Assembly: GCF_013375935.1 (NCBI RefSeq)
Contig: NZ_CP056117.1
Span: forward strand, 1,364,001 to 1,428,000
Length of the DNA: 64,000 nt
From: Enterobacter cloacae
GTDB taxonomy: Bacteria; Pseudomonadota; Gammaproteobacteria; Enterobacterales; Enterobacteriaceae
Reading direction: 5' to 3'
Each line of letters begins with the position of its first letter. The first letter of the stretch is position 1. The translations under genes were made by a program, and so were the position numbers. Under the pieces are notes generated by a model that saw only the letters and a list, made by a program, of their open reading frames with translations, did not search any database and was not told the origin of the DNA. Positions 43,391 to 51,437 of the stretch are shown one piece after another.

Positions 43391-44065
43391 TTATTTGGCA
43401 AGCTCGCACGCTTCAGGTGCGTTAGCAGGGATGTCCTTGATCAGGCCTACGACGTTGTTCTTTTCGATAGCGGCGGGCAGCATCTCGGCAATACCGGAAA
43501 AGATCCCCCCTTTTTTAACGGCCAGCGCGCGATAGGAAAGCGTTCCCGTCAGCTCACCGTTTTCGCATATTTCTATGGCGTCACTGTGGCATTCACCGAT
43601 GACGGTCCCGTCAATAATCAGCTCCCGACAGGTGATGTTTCCCTCAACCCGCCCCCCGCGCATGATTTTGATCAGACTCTGTTCGGAAGCAATGTTGCCG
43701 ATGAGCTCACCGTGCACGTAGACGTGGCCAGTCGAAACGATATTGCCTTCAACGCGGACGTCAGTCGCAATCACCGTGGTACCGTGCTTCTCGGTGGCGG
43801 TAGGTTCTTTCTCCAGGACAGGTGGCGACGGCAGGGGATTTGGCACCTTGATTTCATTCATTTTGTTCTTCTTAAACATAACGTTTCCCAGGTTGATAAG
43901 CAGGGGGAGAGTGAAGGCCAGTACAGATAATGCTGCGAAGAGCCATGCGAGTTGCCAGGCGGCATAGCACCAGGCGAGAAGCGCCAGCAGCCAGAAGAGA
44001 AGCGCACTGTTTAACGCGAGATATTTCCTTTCCATAGGAATGGGCGCGACTCCCTTCGCGAGCAT
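43391..44065 (-). CDS. Membrane-anchored bactofilin-like (polymer-forming cytoskeletal) protein
   Basis: A 224-residue protein with two hydrophobic N-terminal helices (ALNSALLFWLLALLAWCYAA and LFAALSVLAFTLPLLINLG), a Pro-rich linker and a beta-helical bactofilin domain (PF04519, CcmA type) of short repeats: TDVRVEGNIVSTGHVYVHGE, GGRVEGNITCRELIIDGTV. Bactofilins polymerise without nucleotide and place cell-wall or surface enzymes; the role here is unknown. Start ATG at 44065 has GAAGG eight bases upstream; a GTG at 44080 and ATG at 44035 are alternatives. No counterpart lies between ryhB and yhhX in K-12. It ends six bases from the convergent ryhB. Confidence 0.8.
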   Translation of the reverse strand: MLAKGVAPIPMERKYLALNSALLFWLLALLAWCYAAWQLAWLFAALSVLAFTLPLLINLGNVMFKKNKMNEIKVPNPLPSPPVLEKEPTATEKHGTTVIATDVRVEGNIVSTGHVYVHGELIGNIASEQSLIKIMRGGRVEGNITCRELIIDGTVIGECHSDAIEICENGELTGTLSYRALAVKKGGIFSGIAEMLPAAIEKNNVVGLIKDIPANAPEACELAK

Positions 44066-44192
44066 AGATTTGACCTTCACCTTATCGTGTTTTTTAGCAG
44101 CACGGTCAAGGCAACTGCCGCCATTTTAGGATTCTTTAGGTCAAATTTATCGCTATAGTGAAAACAGAAACCTGATAACAAAGGACGGAACC

Positions 44193-45230
44193 ATGACCCT
44201 GAACTGTGCATTTATTGGATTTGGTAAAAGCACCACCCGCTATCACCTTCCGTATGTTCTCAACCGCAAAGACAGCTGGCACGTTGCCCATATCTACCGC
44301 CGCAGCGCGAAGCCGGAAGAGCAGTCTCCACAGTATTCCCATATTCATTTCACCAGCGATCTTGATGAGGTGCTGGGCGACCCGCAGGTTAAACTGGTCA
44401 TCGTCTGCACCCATGCCGACAGCCACTTCGACTATGCGAAACGCGCACTGGAAGCGGGTAAAAACGTGCTGGTGGAAAAGCCGTTCACCCCGACCATCGC
44501 CGAAGCGAAGGAACTGTTCGCGCTGGCGAAGAGCAAGGGGCTGACCGTCACGCCGTATCAGAACCGCCGCTTTGACAGCTGCTTCCTGACGGCGAAAAAG
44601 GCGATAGAGAGCGGCAAGCTCGGCGACATCGTGGAAATGGAAAGCCACTTCGATTACTACCGCCCGGTGGCGGAGACCAAACCCGGCCTGCCGCAGGACG
44701 GTTCCTTCTACGGTCTTGGCGTCCACACCATGGACCAGATCATTTCCCTGTTTGGCCGACCGGACCACGTGGCGTACGACATTCGCAGCCTGCGCAATAA
44801 AGCCAACCCGGACGACACCTTCGAGGCACAGCTGTTCTACGGTGACCTGAAAGCCATCGTCAAAACCAGCCATCTTGTGAAAATCGACTACCCGAAATTT
44901 ATCGTTCACGGCACCAGAGGCTCGTTTATCAGGTACGGCATCGACCAGCAGGAGACTAGCCTGAAGGCCAATATCATGCCCGGCGAACCGGGTTTTGCCG
45001 CAGACGATTCCGTCGGCGTGCTCGAGTATGTGAACGATGAGGGCGTAACGGTCAGAGAAGAGCTGAAGCCCGAAGCCGGTGACTATGGCCGCGTCTACGA
45101 TGCGCTGTATGAAACCCTCACCAACGGCGCGCCGAATTACGTCAAGGAATCTGACGTTCTCACCAACCTGGAAATCCTTGAACGCGCTTTCGAACAGGCG
45201 TCTCCTGCCACGATAACCCTTGCCAGATAA
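44193..45230 (+). CDS. yhhX: Gfo/Idh/MocA-family NAD(P)-dependent oxidoreductase YhhX
   Basis: A 345-residue dehydrogenase-like protein. The N-terminal Rossmann domain begins CAFIGFGKSTTRYHLPYVLN, and the family's EKPFTPTIAEAKEL motif carries the conserved Lys. The C-terminal alpha/beta domain includes the HTMDQIISLFGRPD stretch with the catalytic-type His. Substrate is unknown; E. coli YhhX is likewise uncharacterised. It is divergent from the bactofilin-like gene. Confidence 0.92.
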   Translation: MTLNCAFIGFGKSTTRYHLPYVLNRKDSWHVAHIYRRSAKPEEQSPQYSHIHFTSDLDEVLGDPQVKLVIVCTHADSHFDYAKRALEAGKNVLVEKPFTPTIAEAKELFALAKSKGLTVTPYQNRRFDSCFLTAKKAIESGKLGDIVEMESHFDYYRPVAETKPGLPQDGSFYGLGVHTMDQIISLFGRPDHVAYDIRSLRNKANPDDTFEAQLFYGDLKAIVKTSHLVKIDYPKFIVHGTRGSFIRYGIDQQETSLKANIMPGEPGFAADDSVGVLEYVNDEGVTVREELKPEAGDYGRVYDALYETLTNGAPNYVKESDVLTNLEILERAFEQASPATITLAR

Positions 45231-45240
45231 GCAAAAACGG

Positions 45241-45285
45241 CTCCTCTGAACTTGTTCACAAATTTTGAACAGAGGAGTCAATTTT
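45241..45285 (+). terminator. yhhX terminator
   Basis: CTCCTCTG (45241-45248) pairs with CAGAGGAG (45270-45277), followed by TCAATTTT. Confidence 0.7.
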
Positions 45286-45353
45286 CACCCTCTATGATCC
45301 CAGACGGTTTGCGTCCACACTTACTCCATCGAAACGAACTGAGGGTGAAAACA

Positions 45354-46049
45354 ATGATCTACTTACGCAAAGCAAACGAACGTGGTCACGCAAATCATGG
45401 CTGGCTGGACTCATGGCATTCATTCTCGTTTGCCGACTATTATGACCCGAACTTCATGGGCTTCTCCGCGCTGCGCGTCATTAACGATGACGTGATTGAT
45501 GCAGGCCAGGGCTTCGGTACCCACCCGCACAAGGATATGGAAATTTTGACCTACGTGCTGGAAGGGGCGGTTGAGCACCAGGACAGCATGGGCAACAAGG
45601 AGCAGGTTCCGGCGGGCGAGTTCCAGATTATGAGCGCGGGCACCGGGGTGCGTCACTCCGAGTACAACCCGAGCAAAACGGAAAAACTGCACCTGTATCA
45701 GATCTGGATCATTCCGGAAGAAACCGGCATCACGCCGCGCTACGAGCAGCGCCGCTTCGACGCGAAGCAGGGCAAACAGCTGGTGCTCTCTCCGGATGCG
45801 AGAGAAGGTTCCCTGAAGGTGCATCAGGATATGGAACTGTACCGCTGGGCGCTGGCGAAAGACGAACAGTCCGTACACCAGATTGCCGCCAACCGCCGCG
45901 TGTGGATCCAGGTGGTGAAGGGCGACGTGACCATTAACGGCACCAAAGCCACAACCGCAGATGGTCTGGCTATCTGGGACGAGCAGGCGCTCTCCGTGCA
46001 TGCCGACAGCGAAAGCGAAATCCTGCTGTTTGACCTGCCGCCGGTCTAA
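45354..46049 (+). CDS. yhhW: Pirin-like quercetin 2,3-dioxygenase YhhW
   Basis: A 231-residue bicupin of the pirin family, start MIYLRKANERGHANHGWLDS. The metal ligands are in GTHPHKDMEILTYVLEG and the following ...VRHSEYNPS segment (three His and a Glu), as in the E. coli enzyme, which has quercetinase activity in vitro. The physiological substrate is unknown. The start is set by GAGGG and homology; the longer in-phase frame would run through the yhhX terminator. Confidence 0.93.
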   Translation: MIYLRKANERGHANHGWLDSWHSFSFADYYDPNFMGFSALRVINDDVIDAGQGFGTHPHKDMEILTYVLEGAVEHQDSMGNKEQVPAGEFQIMSAGTGVRHSEYNPSKTEKLHLYQIWIIPEETGITPRYEQRRFDAKQGKQLVLSPDAREGSLKVHQDMELYRWALAKDEQSVHQIAANRRVWIQVVKGDVTINGTKATTADGLAIWDEQALSVHADSESEILLFDLPPV

Positions 46050-46056
46050 ATAATTT

Positions 46057-46093
46057 CTCAACCTTCCCTTTAAACGGGGAAGGTTGAGCTTTG
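46057..46093 (+). terminator. yhhW terminator hairpin
   Basis: CTCAACCTTCCC (46057-46068) and GGGAAGGTTGAG (46077-46088) are exact complements with an 8-base loop; only a short CTTTG follows, so termination may be partial. Confidence 0.65.
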
Positions 46094-46140
46094 TCCGTGA
46101 TAAACTGAGCAAATCTCTCACTTCAAGATTTCTCAGGACG

Positions 46141-47136
46141 ATGAAAAAGAAACGCCCCGTACTTCAGGATGTCGCCGATCGCGTCGGTGTGACCAAAATG
46201 ACGGTCAGCCGCTTTTTACGTAACCCGGAACAGGTTTCCGTCGCGTTGCGTGGCAAGATTGCCGCAGCCCTTGATGAACTGGGTTATATCCCCAACCGCG
46301 CACCCGATATTCTCTCCAATGCGACCAGCCGTGCGGTGGGCGTCCTGCTTCCTTCCTTAACTAACCAGGTTTTCGCCGAAGTGCTGCGCGGTATCGAAAG
46401 CGTCACCGATGCGTTTGGTTATCAGACCATGCTCGCGCACTATGGGTACAAGCCGGAACTGGAGGAAGAACGACTTGAATCGATGCTCTCCTGGAACATC
46501 GATGGTCTAATTTTAACGGAGCGTACCCACACTGCCCGCACGCTGAAAATGATCGAAGTGGCGGGCATTCCGGTGGTGGAGCTGATGGACAGCCAGTCGC
46601 CGTGCCTCGACATTGCCGTTGGTTTCGATAACTTCGAAGCGGCGCGGCAGATGACCGCGGCCATCATCGCCCGCGGCCACCGGCACATCGCTTACCTGGG
46701 TGCACGTCTGGATGAACGTACTATCATCAAACAGAAAGGATACGAGCAGGCGATGCTCGACGCCGGTTTGATCCCGTACAGCGTGATGGTGGAGCAATCC
46801 TCATCCTACACCTCGGGTATTGAGCTGATGCGCCAGGCGCGACGCGAGTATCCGCAACTGGACGGTATTTTCTGTACCAACGATGACCTTGCGGTCGGCG
46901 CGGCGTTTGAGTGCCAGCGTCTGGGGCTGAAGATCCCTGACGATATGGCGATTGCCGGCTTCCACGGCCACGACATTGGTCAGGTGATGGAGCCGCGCCT
47001 GGCGAGCGTCCTGACCCCGCGTGAACGCATGGGCCGCATCGGTGCAGAACGCCTGCTGGCGCGCATTCGTGGTGAGGCAGTTACCCCTAAAATGTTAGAT
47101 TTAGGTTTCACCTTGTCACCGGGTGGATCTATTTAA
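46141..47136 (+). CDS. gntR: LacI-family gluconate repressor GntR
   Basis: A 331-residue repressor of the gluconate genes. Helix-turn-helix: VLQDVADRVGVTKMTVSRFL, followed by the hinge helix region and a periplasmic-binding-protein-like effector domain (AVGVLLPSLTNQVFAEVLRG; FCTNDDLAVGAAFECQRLGL). Gluconate relieves repression in E. coli. The start MKKKRPVLQDVAD gives the E. coli length; an earlier ATG in phase overlaps the yhhW terminator. Two operator-like palindromes lie between gntR and gntK. Confidence 0.95.
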   Translation: MKKKRPVLQDVADRVGVTKMTVSRFLRNPEQVSVALRGKIAAALDELGYIPNRAPDILSNATSRAVGVLLPSLTNQVFAEVLRGIESVTDAFGYQTMLAHYGYKPELEEERLESMLSWNIDGLILTERTHTARTLKMIEVAGIPVVELMDSQSPCLDIAVGFDNFEAARQMTAAIIARGHRHIAYLGARLDERTIIKQKGYEQAMLDAGLIPYSVMVEQSSSYTSGIELMRQARREYPQLDGIFCTNDDLAVGAAFECQRLGLKIPDDMAIAGFHGHDIGQVMEPRLASVLTPRERMGRIGAERLLARIRGEAVTPKMLDLGFTLSPGGSI

Positions 47137-47216
47137 TCCGACAAATTTGAAGTAGCTCACACTTATTCACTTCGCGCACGTTTGGATATTGCTTCTCTTT
47201 TGCCCCGGCAGGACAA

Positions 47217-47243
47217 TGTTACCGATAACTGTTACCCGTAACA
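47217..47243 (+). promoter_or_regulatory. Two abutting GntR operator-like palindromes before gntK
   Basis: TGTTACCGATAACT (47217-47230) and TGTTACCCGTAACA (47230-47243) share one base and are spaced 13 bases apart. The second has perfect TGTTAC/GTAACA arms, as in known GntR sites. They end 20 bases before the gntK start. Confidence 0.75.
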
Positions 47244-47262
47244 ATTGACTGAGGGACACCCT

Positions 47263-47790
47263 TTGAGCACGACTAATCACGATCACCACGTTTACGTCCT
47301 GATGGGCGTGTCCGGTAGCGGTAAATCTGCCGTGGCGAGCGAAGTGGCGCATCAACTCCAGGCTGCGTTTCTTGATGGCGACTTCCTCCATCCGCGCAGC
47401 AACATCACCAAAATGGCTGCCGGCGAGCCGCTGAACGACGACGATCGCAAACCGTGGCTGCAGGCGCTGAATGACGCCGCGTTCGCGATGCAGCGTACCA
47501 ACAAAGTTTCCCTGATCGTCTGCTCCGCGCTGAAAAAAACCTATCGCGACCTGCTGCGCGACGGCAACCCGAACCTCTCCTTCATCTATCTGAAGGGTGA
47601 TTTTGAGGTGATTGAAAGCCGTCTGAAGGCGCGTAAGGGTCACTTCTTCAAAACCCAGATGCTGGTGACGCAGTTCGAAGCGCTGCAGGAGCCGGGTGCT
47701 GACGAGCAGGATGTCCTGGTGGTTGATATCGATCAGCCGCTGGAAGGTGTTGTAGCCAGCACCATCGAGGTTATCAATAAAAGGCAATAA
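47263..47790 (+). CDS. gntK: Gluconokinase GntK
   Basis: A 175-residue kinase that phosphorylates gluconate to 6-phosphogluconate for the Entner-Doudoroff and pentose phosphate pathways. P-loop GVSGSGKSAVASEVAHQL; substrate region FLDGDFLHPRSNITKM; later KARKGHFFKTQML. The start is TTG at 47263 giving (M)STTNHDHHVYV, matching E. coli GntK, with GAGGGAC upstream. An earlier TTG in phase (47245) would put the start inside the operator. gntU follows after three bases. Confidence 0.95.
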   Translation: MSTTNHDHHVYVLMGVSGSGKSAVASEVAHQLQAAFLDGDFLHPRSNITKMAAGEPLNDDDRKPWLQALNDAAFAMQRTNKVSLIVCSALKKTYRDLLRDGNPNLSFIYLKGDFEVIESRLKARKGHFFKTQMLVTQFEALQEPGADEQDVLVVDIDQPLEGVVASTIEVINKRQ

Positions 47791-47793
47791 GTT

Positions 47794-49134
47794 TTGAGTA
47801 CATTAACGCTTGTTTTGACAGCAGTGGGTTCCGTTTTACTGCTGCTGTTTTTAGTGATGAAGGCGCGTATGCACGCTTTCGTTGCTTTGATGGTGGTTTC
47901 TATTGGTGCAGGTCTCTTTTCCGGCATGCCGCTCGACAAGATCGCCGCGACGATGGAAAAAGGGATGGGCGGCACGCTGGGCTTCCTGGCCATTGTGGTC
48001 GCGCTGGGCGCGATGTTTGGCAAGATCCTGCACGAGACGGGCGCGGTCGACCAGATTGCCGTCAAGATGCTGAAATCCTTCGGCCACAGCCGCGCGCATT
48101 ACGCGATTGGCCTCGCTGGCCTGATTTGCGCGCTGCCGCTGTTCTTTGAGGTGGCCGTGGTGCTGCTGATTAGCGTAGCGTTCTCCATGGCGCGCCATAC
48201 CGGCACTAACCTTGTGAAGCTGGTCATTCCGCTGTTTGCGGGCGTGGCGGCAGCCGCGGCGTTTCTGCTGCCGGGGCCTGCGCCGATGCTGCTGGCTTCC
48301 CAGATGCACGCCGACTTTGGCTGGATGATCCTGATTGGCCTGTGCGCGGCAATCCCGGGGATGATTATCGCCGGTCCGCTGTGGGGCAACTTCATCAGCC
48401 GCTACGTCGAGCTGCACATTCCTGACGACATCACCGAGCCGCACCTGGGCGAGGGCAAAATGCCGTCCTTCGGCTTCAGCCTGTCGCTGATCCTGCTCCC
48501 GCTGGTGCTGGTAGGGCTGAAAACCATTGCCGCCCGCTTTGTGCCTGAAGGCTCTACCGCCTATGAATGGTTTGAGTTTATCGGTCATCCGTTTACCGCG
48601 ATCCTGGTGGCGTGTCTGGTGGCAATTTACGGCCTGGCGATGCGTCAGGGCATGCCAAAAGACCGCGTGATGGAGATTTGCGGTGCTGCGCTCCAGCCTG
48701 CGGGCATCATTCTGCTGGTGATCGGTGCCGGTGGCGTGTTCAAACAGGTGCTGGTGGATTCCGGCGTGGGTCCTGCTCTGGGTGAAGCGCTGACCGGAAT
48801 GGGCCTGCCGATTGCGGTCACCTGCTTCGTGCTGGCCGCGGCGGTACGTATCATTCAGGGCTCCGCGACCGTGGCCTGCTTAACGGCCGTAGGCCTGGTG
48901 ATGCCGGTGATTGAACAGCTGAACTACTCCGGTGCGCAGATGGCGGCGCTGTCTATCTGTATCGCGGGTGGTTCGATTGTGGTATCCCACGTGAACGACG
49001 CAGGCTTCTGGCTGTTCGGTAAATTTACCGGCGCGACCGAAGCGCAAACCCTGAAAACCTGGACGCTGATGGAAACCATCCTCGGCACGACGGGTGCGAT
49101 TGTCGGGATGATTGCGTTTACGCTGCTGAGCTAA
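47794..49134 (+). CDS. gntU: Low-affinity gluconate:H+ symporter GntU
   Basis: A 446-residue GntP-family permease with about 12-14 helices, highly similar to E. coli GntU (446). Family motifs: GMGGTLGFLAIVVALGAMFG, ICALPLFFEVAVVLLISVAF, GGSIVVSHVNDAGFWLFG. Start is TTG at 47794 (MSTLTLVLTAV), as for gntK. It forms an operon with gntK and probably shares control by GntR and CRP. Confidence 0.95.
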   Translation: MSTLTLVLTAVGSVLLLLFLVMKARMHAFVALMVVSIGAGLFSGMPLDKIAATMEKGMGGTLGFLAIVVALGAMFGKILHETGAVDQIAVKMLKSFGHSRAHYAIGLAGLICALPLFFEVAVVLLISVAFSMARHTGTNLVKLVIPLFAGVAAAAAFLLPGPAPMLLASQMHADFGWMILIGLCAAIPGMIIAGPLWGNFISRYVELHIPDDITEPHLGEGKMPSFGFSLSLILLPLVLVGLKTIAARFVPEGSTAYEWFEFIGHPFTAILVACLVAIYGLAMRQGMPKDRVMEICGAALQPAGIILLVIGAGGVFKQVLVDSGVGPALGEALTGMGLPIAVTCFVLAAAVRIIQGSATVACLTAVGLVMPVIEQLNYSGAQMAALSICIAGGSIVVSHVNDAGFWLFGKFTGATEAQTLKTWTLMETILGTTGAIVGMIAFTLLS

Positions 49135-49140
49135 CCCGGT

Positions 49141-49192
49141 TTTCTCCCTCTCCCTGTGGGAGAGGGGTGGGGTGAGGGCAACAGGCCGCAGA
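49141..49192. repeat. REP-like palindromic element downstream of gntU
   Basis: CCCTCTCCC-TGT-GGGAGAGGG hairpin and tail GGGTGAGGGCAACAGGCCGCA. Confidence 0.85.
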
Positions 49193-49202
49193 GATCTTAT
49201 TT

Positions 49203-49234
49203 TGTCGGGTGGCGGCTTCGCCTTACCCGACCTA
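49203..49234. repeat. Classical REP sequence between gntU and yhgN
   Basis: TGTCGGGTGGCGGCTTCGCC and TTACCCGACCT form the canonical enterobacterial REP hairpin (GCGGCTTCGCC loop region, CGGGT/ACCCG arms). It is of a different class from the CCCTCTCCC repeats on each side. Confidence 0.85.
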
Positions 49235-49250
49235 AAAGTCACTCCGGTTT

Positions 49251-49278
49251 TCTCCCTCTCCCACGGGGAGAGGGAGCA
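49251..49278 (-). repeat. Short REP-like hairpin adjoining the yhgN terminator
   Basis: On the minus strand it reads GCTCCCTCTCCCCGTGGGAG and continues AGGGAGA. It follows the yhgN terminator directly, in the terminator-then-repeat order seen elsewhere. Confidence 0.8.
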
Positions 49279-49282
49279 ACCA

Positions 49283-49318
49283 CTAAAAACGGCAATCAAG
49301 GATTGCCGTTTTGCTTTT
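49283..49318 (-). terminator. yhgN terminator, GGCAAC/GTTGCC family variant
   Basis: On the minus strand: GTAAAAGC then AAAACGGCAATC-CTT-GATTGCCGTTTTT. The stem (49286-49297 with 49301-49312) is perfect and ends in T residues; with A residues on the other side it could also work for gntU. Confidence 0.88.
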
Positions 49319-49320
49319 AC

Positions 49321-49914
49321 CTAGCCCTTCATCCACGCCCGTATCCCGTCCAGGAACATCTGCGTCGCCATCATCACCAGAATCAGCCCCATCAGACGCT
49401 CCAGCGCGTTCACCCCTTTTTCGCCCAGCAGGCGCAGGAACAGCGACGACTGCAGCAGGATGATAAACGTGCCGCCCCAGGCGATCAGCAGGGCAATGAC
49501 CAGGTGGCTCATCTGATTCGGGTACTGATGCGACAGCAGCATCAGCGTCGCCAGAATCGTTGGCCCTGCAACCAGGGGAATCGCAAGCGGCACGATAAAC
49601 GGCTCTTCACCCGCAGGCAGGCCGCTGCTGCTGCCTTCCGCGCTCGGGAAAATCATCTTAATGGCAATCAGGAACAGAATAATCCCGCCGGAAATCGAAA
49701 CCGTTTCAGCGCGCAGGTTCAGGAACGCGAGGATTTTTTCACCGGCGAACAGGAAGATGAACATCACCACCAGGGCGATGAGCAGCTCGCGGATCATGAT
49801 CGCCCGGCGGCGCTTCGGCTCGGTGTGTTTCAGCACCGACATGAAGATCGGCAGGTTTCCGAGTGGATCCATAATCAGGATCAATAAAACCGCGGCGGAA
49901 ATGATTTCACTCAT
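49321..49914 (-). CDS. yhgN: MarC-family (UPF0056) inner-membrane protein YhgN
   Basis: A 197-residue protein with six predicted helices, start MSEIISAAVLLILIMDPLGN; the LIMDPLGNLPIFMSVL and GEEPFIVPLAIPLVAGP segments are family hallmarks. Function unknown despite the family name; older notes suggest a transporter. The start yields the same length as E. coli; the longer in-phase frame is not conserved. It is divergent from asd. Confidence 0.92.
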   Translation of the reverse strand: MSEIISAAVLLILIMDPLGNLPIFMSVLKHTEPKRRRAIMIRELLIALVVMFIFLFAGEKILAFLNLRAETVSISGGIILFLIAIKMIFPSAEGSSSGLPAGEEPFIVPLAIPLVAGPTILATLMLLSHQYPNQMSHLVIALLIAWGGTFIILLQSSLFLRLLGEKGVNALERLMGLILVMMATQMFLDGIRAWMKG

Positions 49915-50093
49915 CTTTAAATTATCCCTGAGTCTTAGTAGTGTTATTCCGATGATTAGCACTTTTTCTGATAGCCGGGCAATCATCGATTAATTTCGCT
50001 TGCGACTTTGGCAGCATTTTGTAATGTGAAGCATATCCCAGTTCAATACTGGCTTGCACAATCAGCACACACCCCTTGCAGGAAAAAAATGCT

Positions 50094-51197
50094 ATGAAAA
50101 ACGTTGGTTTTATCGGCTGGCGCGGTATGGTCGGCTCTGTACTCATGCAACGCATGGTTGAAGAGCGCGATTTCGACGCCATCCGCCCGGTCTTCTTCTC
50201 TACTTCACAGCTCGGCCAGGCTGCACCGTCCTTTGGTGGTACCACAGGCACGTTGCAGGATGCTTACGATCTGGAAGCGCTGAAGGCACTCGACATTATT
50301 GTGACCTGCCAGGGCGGCGATTATACCAACGATATTTATCCGAAGCTGCGTGAAAGCGGCTGGCAGGGCTACTGGATTGACGCGGCCTCTTCGCTTCGCA
50401 TGAAAGACGATGCCATCATCATTCTCGACCCGGTTAACCAGGACGTCATCACCGACGGCCTGAACAACGGCGTGAAAACCTTTGTCGGCGGTAACTGCAC
50501 CGTCAGCCTGATGCTGATGTCCCTCGGCGGCCTGTTCGCCCAGGATCTGGTGGAGTGGGTCTCCGTGGCGACCTACCAGGCGGCATCCGGCGGCGGCGCG
50601 CGCCATATGCGCGAGCTGCTGACGCAGATGGGCCAGCTGCACCAGAGCGTTGCGACCGAGCTGGCCGATCCGGCTTCCGCGATTCTGGACATCGAGCGCA
50701 AAGTCACCCAGCTGACCCGCAGCGGCGAGCTGCCGGTCGATAACTTTGGCGTACCGCTGGCCGGCGGTCTGATCCCGTGGATCGACAAACAGCTGGATAA
50801 CGGCCAGACCCGCGAAGAGTGGAAGGGCCAGGCTGAGACCAACAAAATCCTCGCTACCGCGAACGCCATTCCGGTTGACGGCCTGTGCGTGCGTATCGGC
50901 GCGCTGCGCTGCCACAGCCAGGCCTTCACCATTAAACTGAAAAAAGATGTGTCTATTCCGACCGTGGAAGAGCTGCTCGCCGCACACAACCCGTGGGCGA
51001 AAGTGGTGCCAAACGATCGTGATATCACCATGCGCGAACTGACTCCGGCAGCCGTCACCGGCACGCTGACCACGCCGGTTGGCCGTCTGCGTAAGCTGAA
51101 CATGGGCCCGGAGTACCTCTCCGCGTTCACCGTTGGCGACCAGCTGCTGTGGGGTGCCGCCGAGCCGCTGCGCCGCATGCTGCGCCAGCTGGCGTAA
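50094..51197 (+). CDS. asd: Aspartate-semialdehyde dehydrogenase
   Basis: A 367-residue NADP-dependent enzyme converting aspartyl phosphate to aspartate semialdehyde, the branch point to diaminopimelate/lysine, methionine and threonine. N-terminal nucleotide-binding motif [18 protein letters not shown]; catalytic Cys in [17 protein letters not shown]; catalytic His in [13 protein letters not shown]. Length equals E. coli Asd. The ATG at 50094 follows CAGG/AAAAAAATGCT; an upstream ATG six codons earlier lacks support. Confidence 0.96.
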   Translation: MKNVGFIGWRGMVGSVLMQRMVEERDFDAIRPVFFSTSQLGQAAPSFGGTTGTLQDAYDLEALKALDIIVTCQGGDYTNDIYPKLRESGWQGYWIDAASSLRMKDDAIIILDPVNQDVITDGLNNGVKTFVGGNCTVSLMLMSLGGLFAQDLVEWVSVATYQAASGGGARHMRELLTQMGQLHQSVATELADPASAILDIERKVTQLTRSGELPVDNFGVPLAGGLIPWIDKQLDNGQTREEWKGQAETNKILATANAIPVDGLCVRIGALRCHSQAFTIKLKKDVSIPTVEELLAAHNPWAKVVPNDRDITMRELTPAAVTGTLTTPVGRLRKLNMGPEYLSAFTVGDQLLWGAAEPLRRMLRQLA

Positions 51198-51212
51198 TAC
51201 TTTGTTAAACAC

Positions 51213-51238
51213 GGGGGGTGATTATCGCCCCCCTTTTT
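51213..51238 (+). terminator. asd terminator
   Basis: GGGGGG and CCCCCC arms around TGATTATCG, followed by TTTTT. Confidence 0.93.
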
Positions 51239-51437
51239 GTGCGTACTACATGGAGTAAAACGCAGATGTCTTATTTTTTATCAGGAGGAACCTCGTCGTT
51301 GGCTATGCTTTAAGGAAGATTTATTTCTCACCTGAGGGTAGGACGGAGCAGAGAGGATGAGCTGCACCGTTTAGGTCACATTAAAAGTCGTCCCGGAGCG
51401 AGTAAAAAGGGCGACATAAAAAAACAGGATGAATACC

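Noticed and set aside
50205-51212. Minus-strand open frame of 335 codons opposite asd
   Set aside because: asd is conserved end to end with catalytic Cys and His; the antisense frame has no motif and reaches into the asd terminator.
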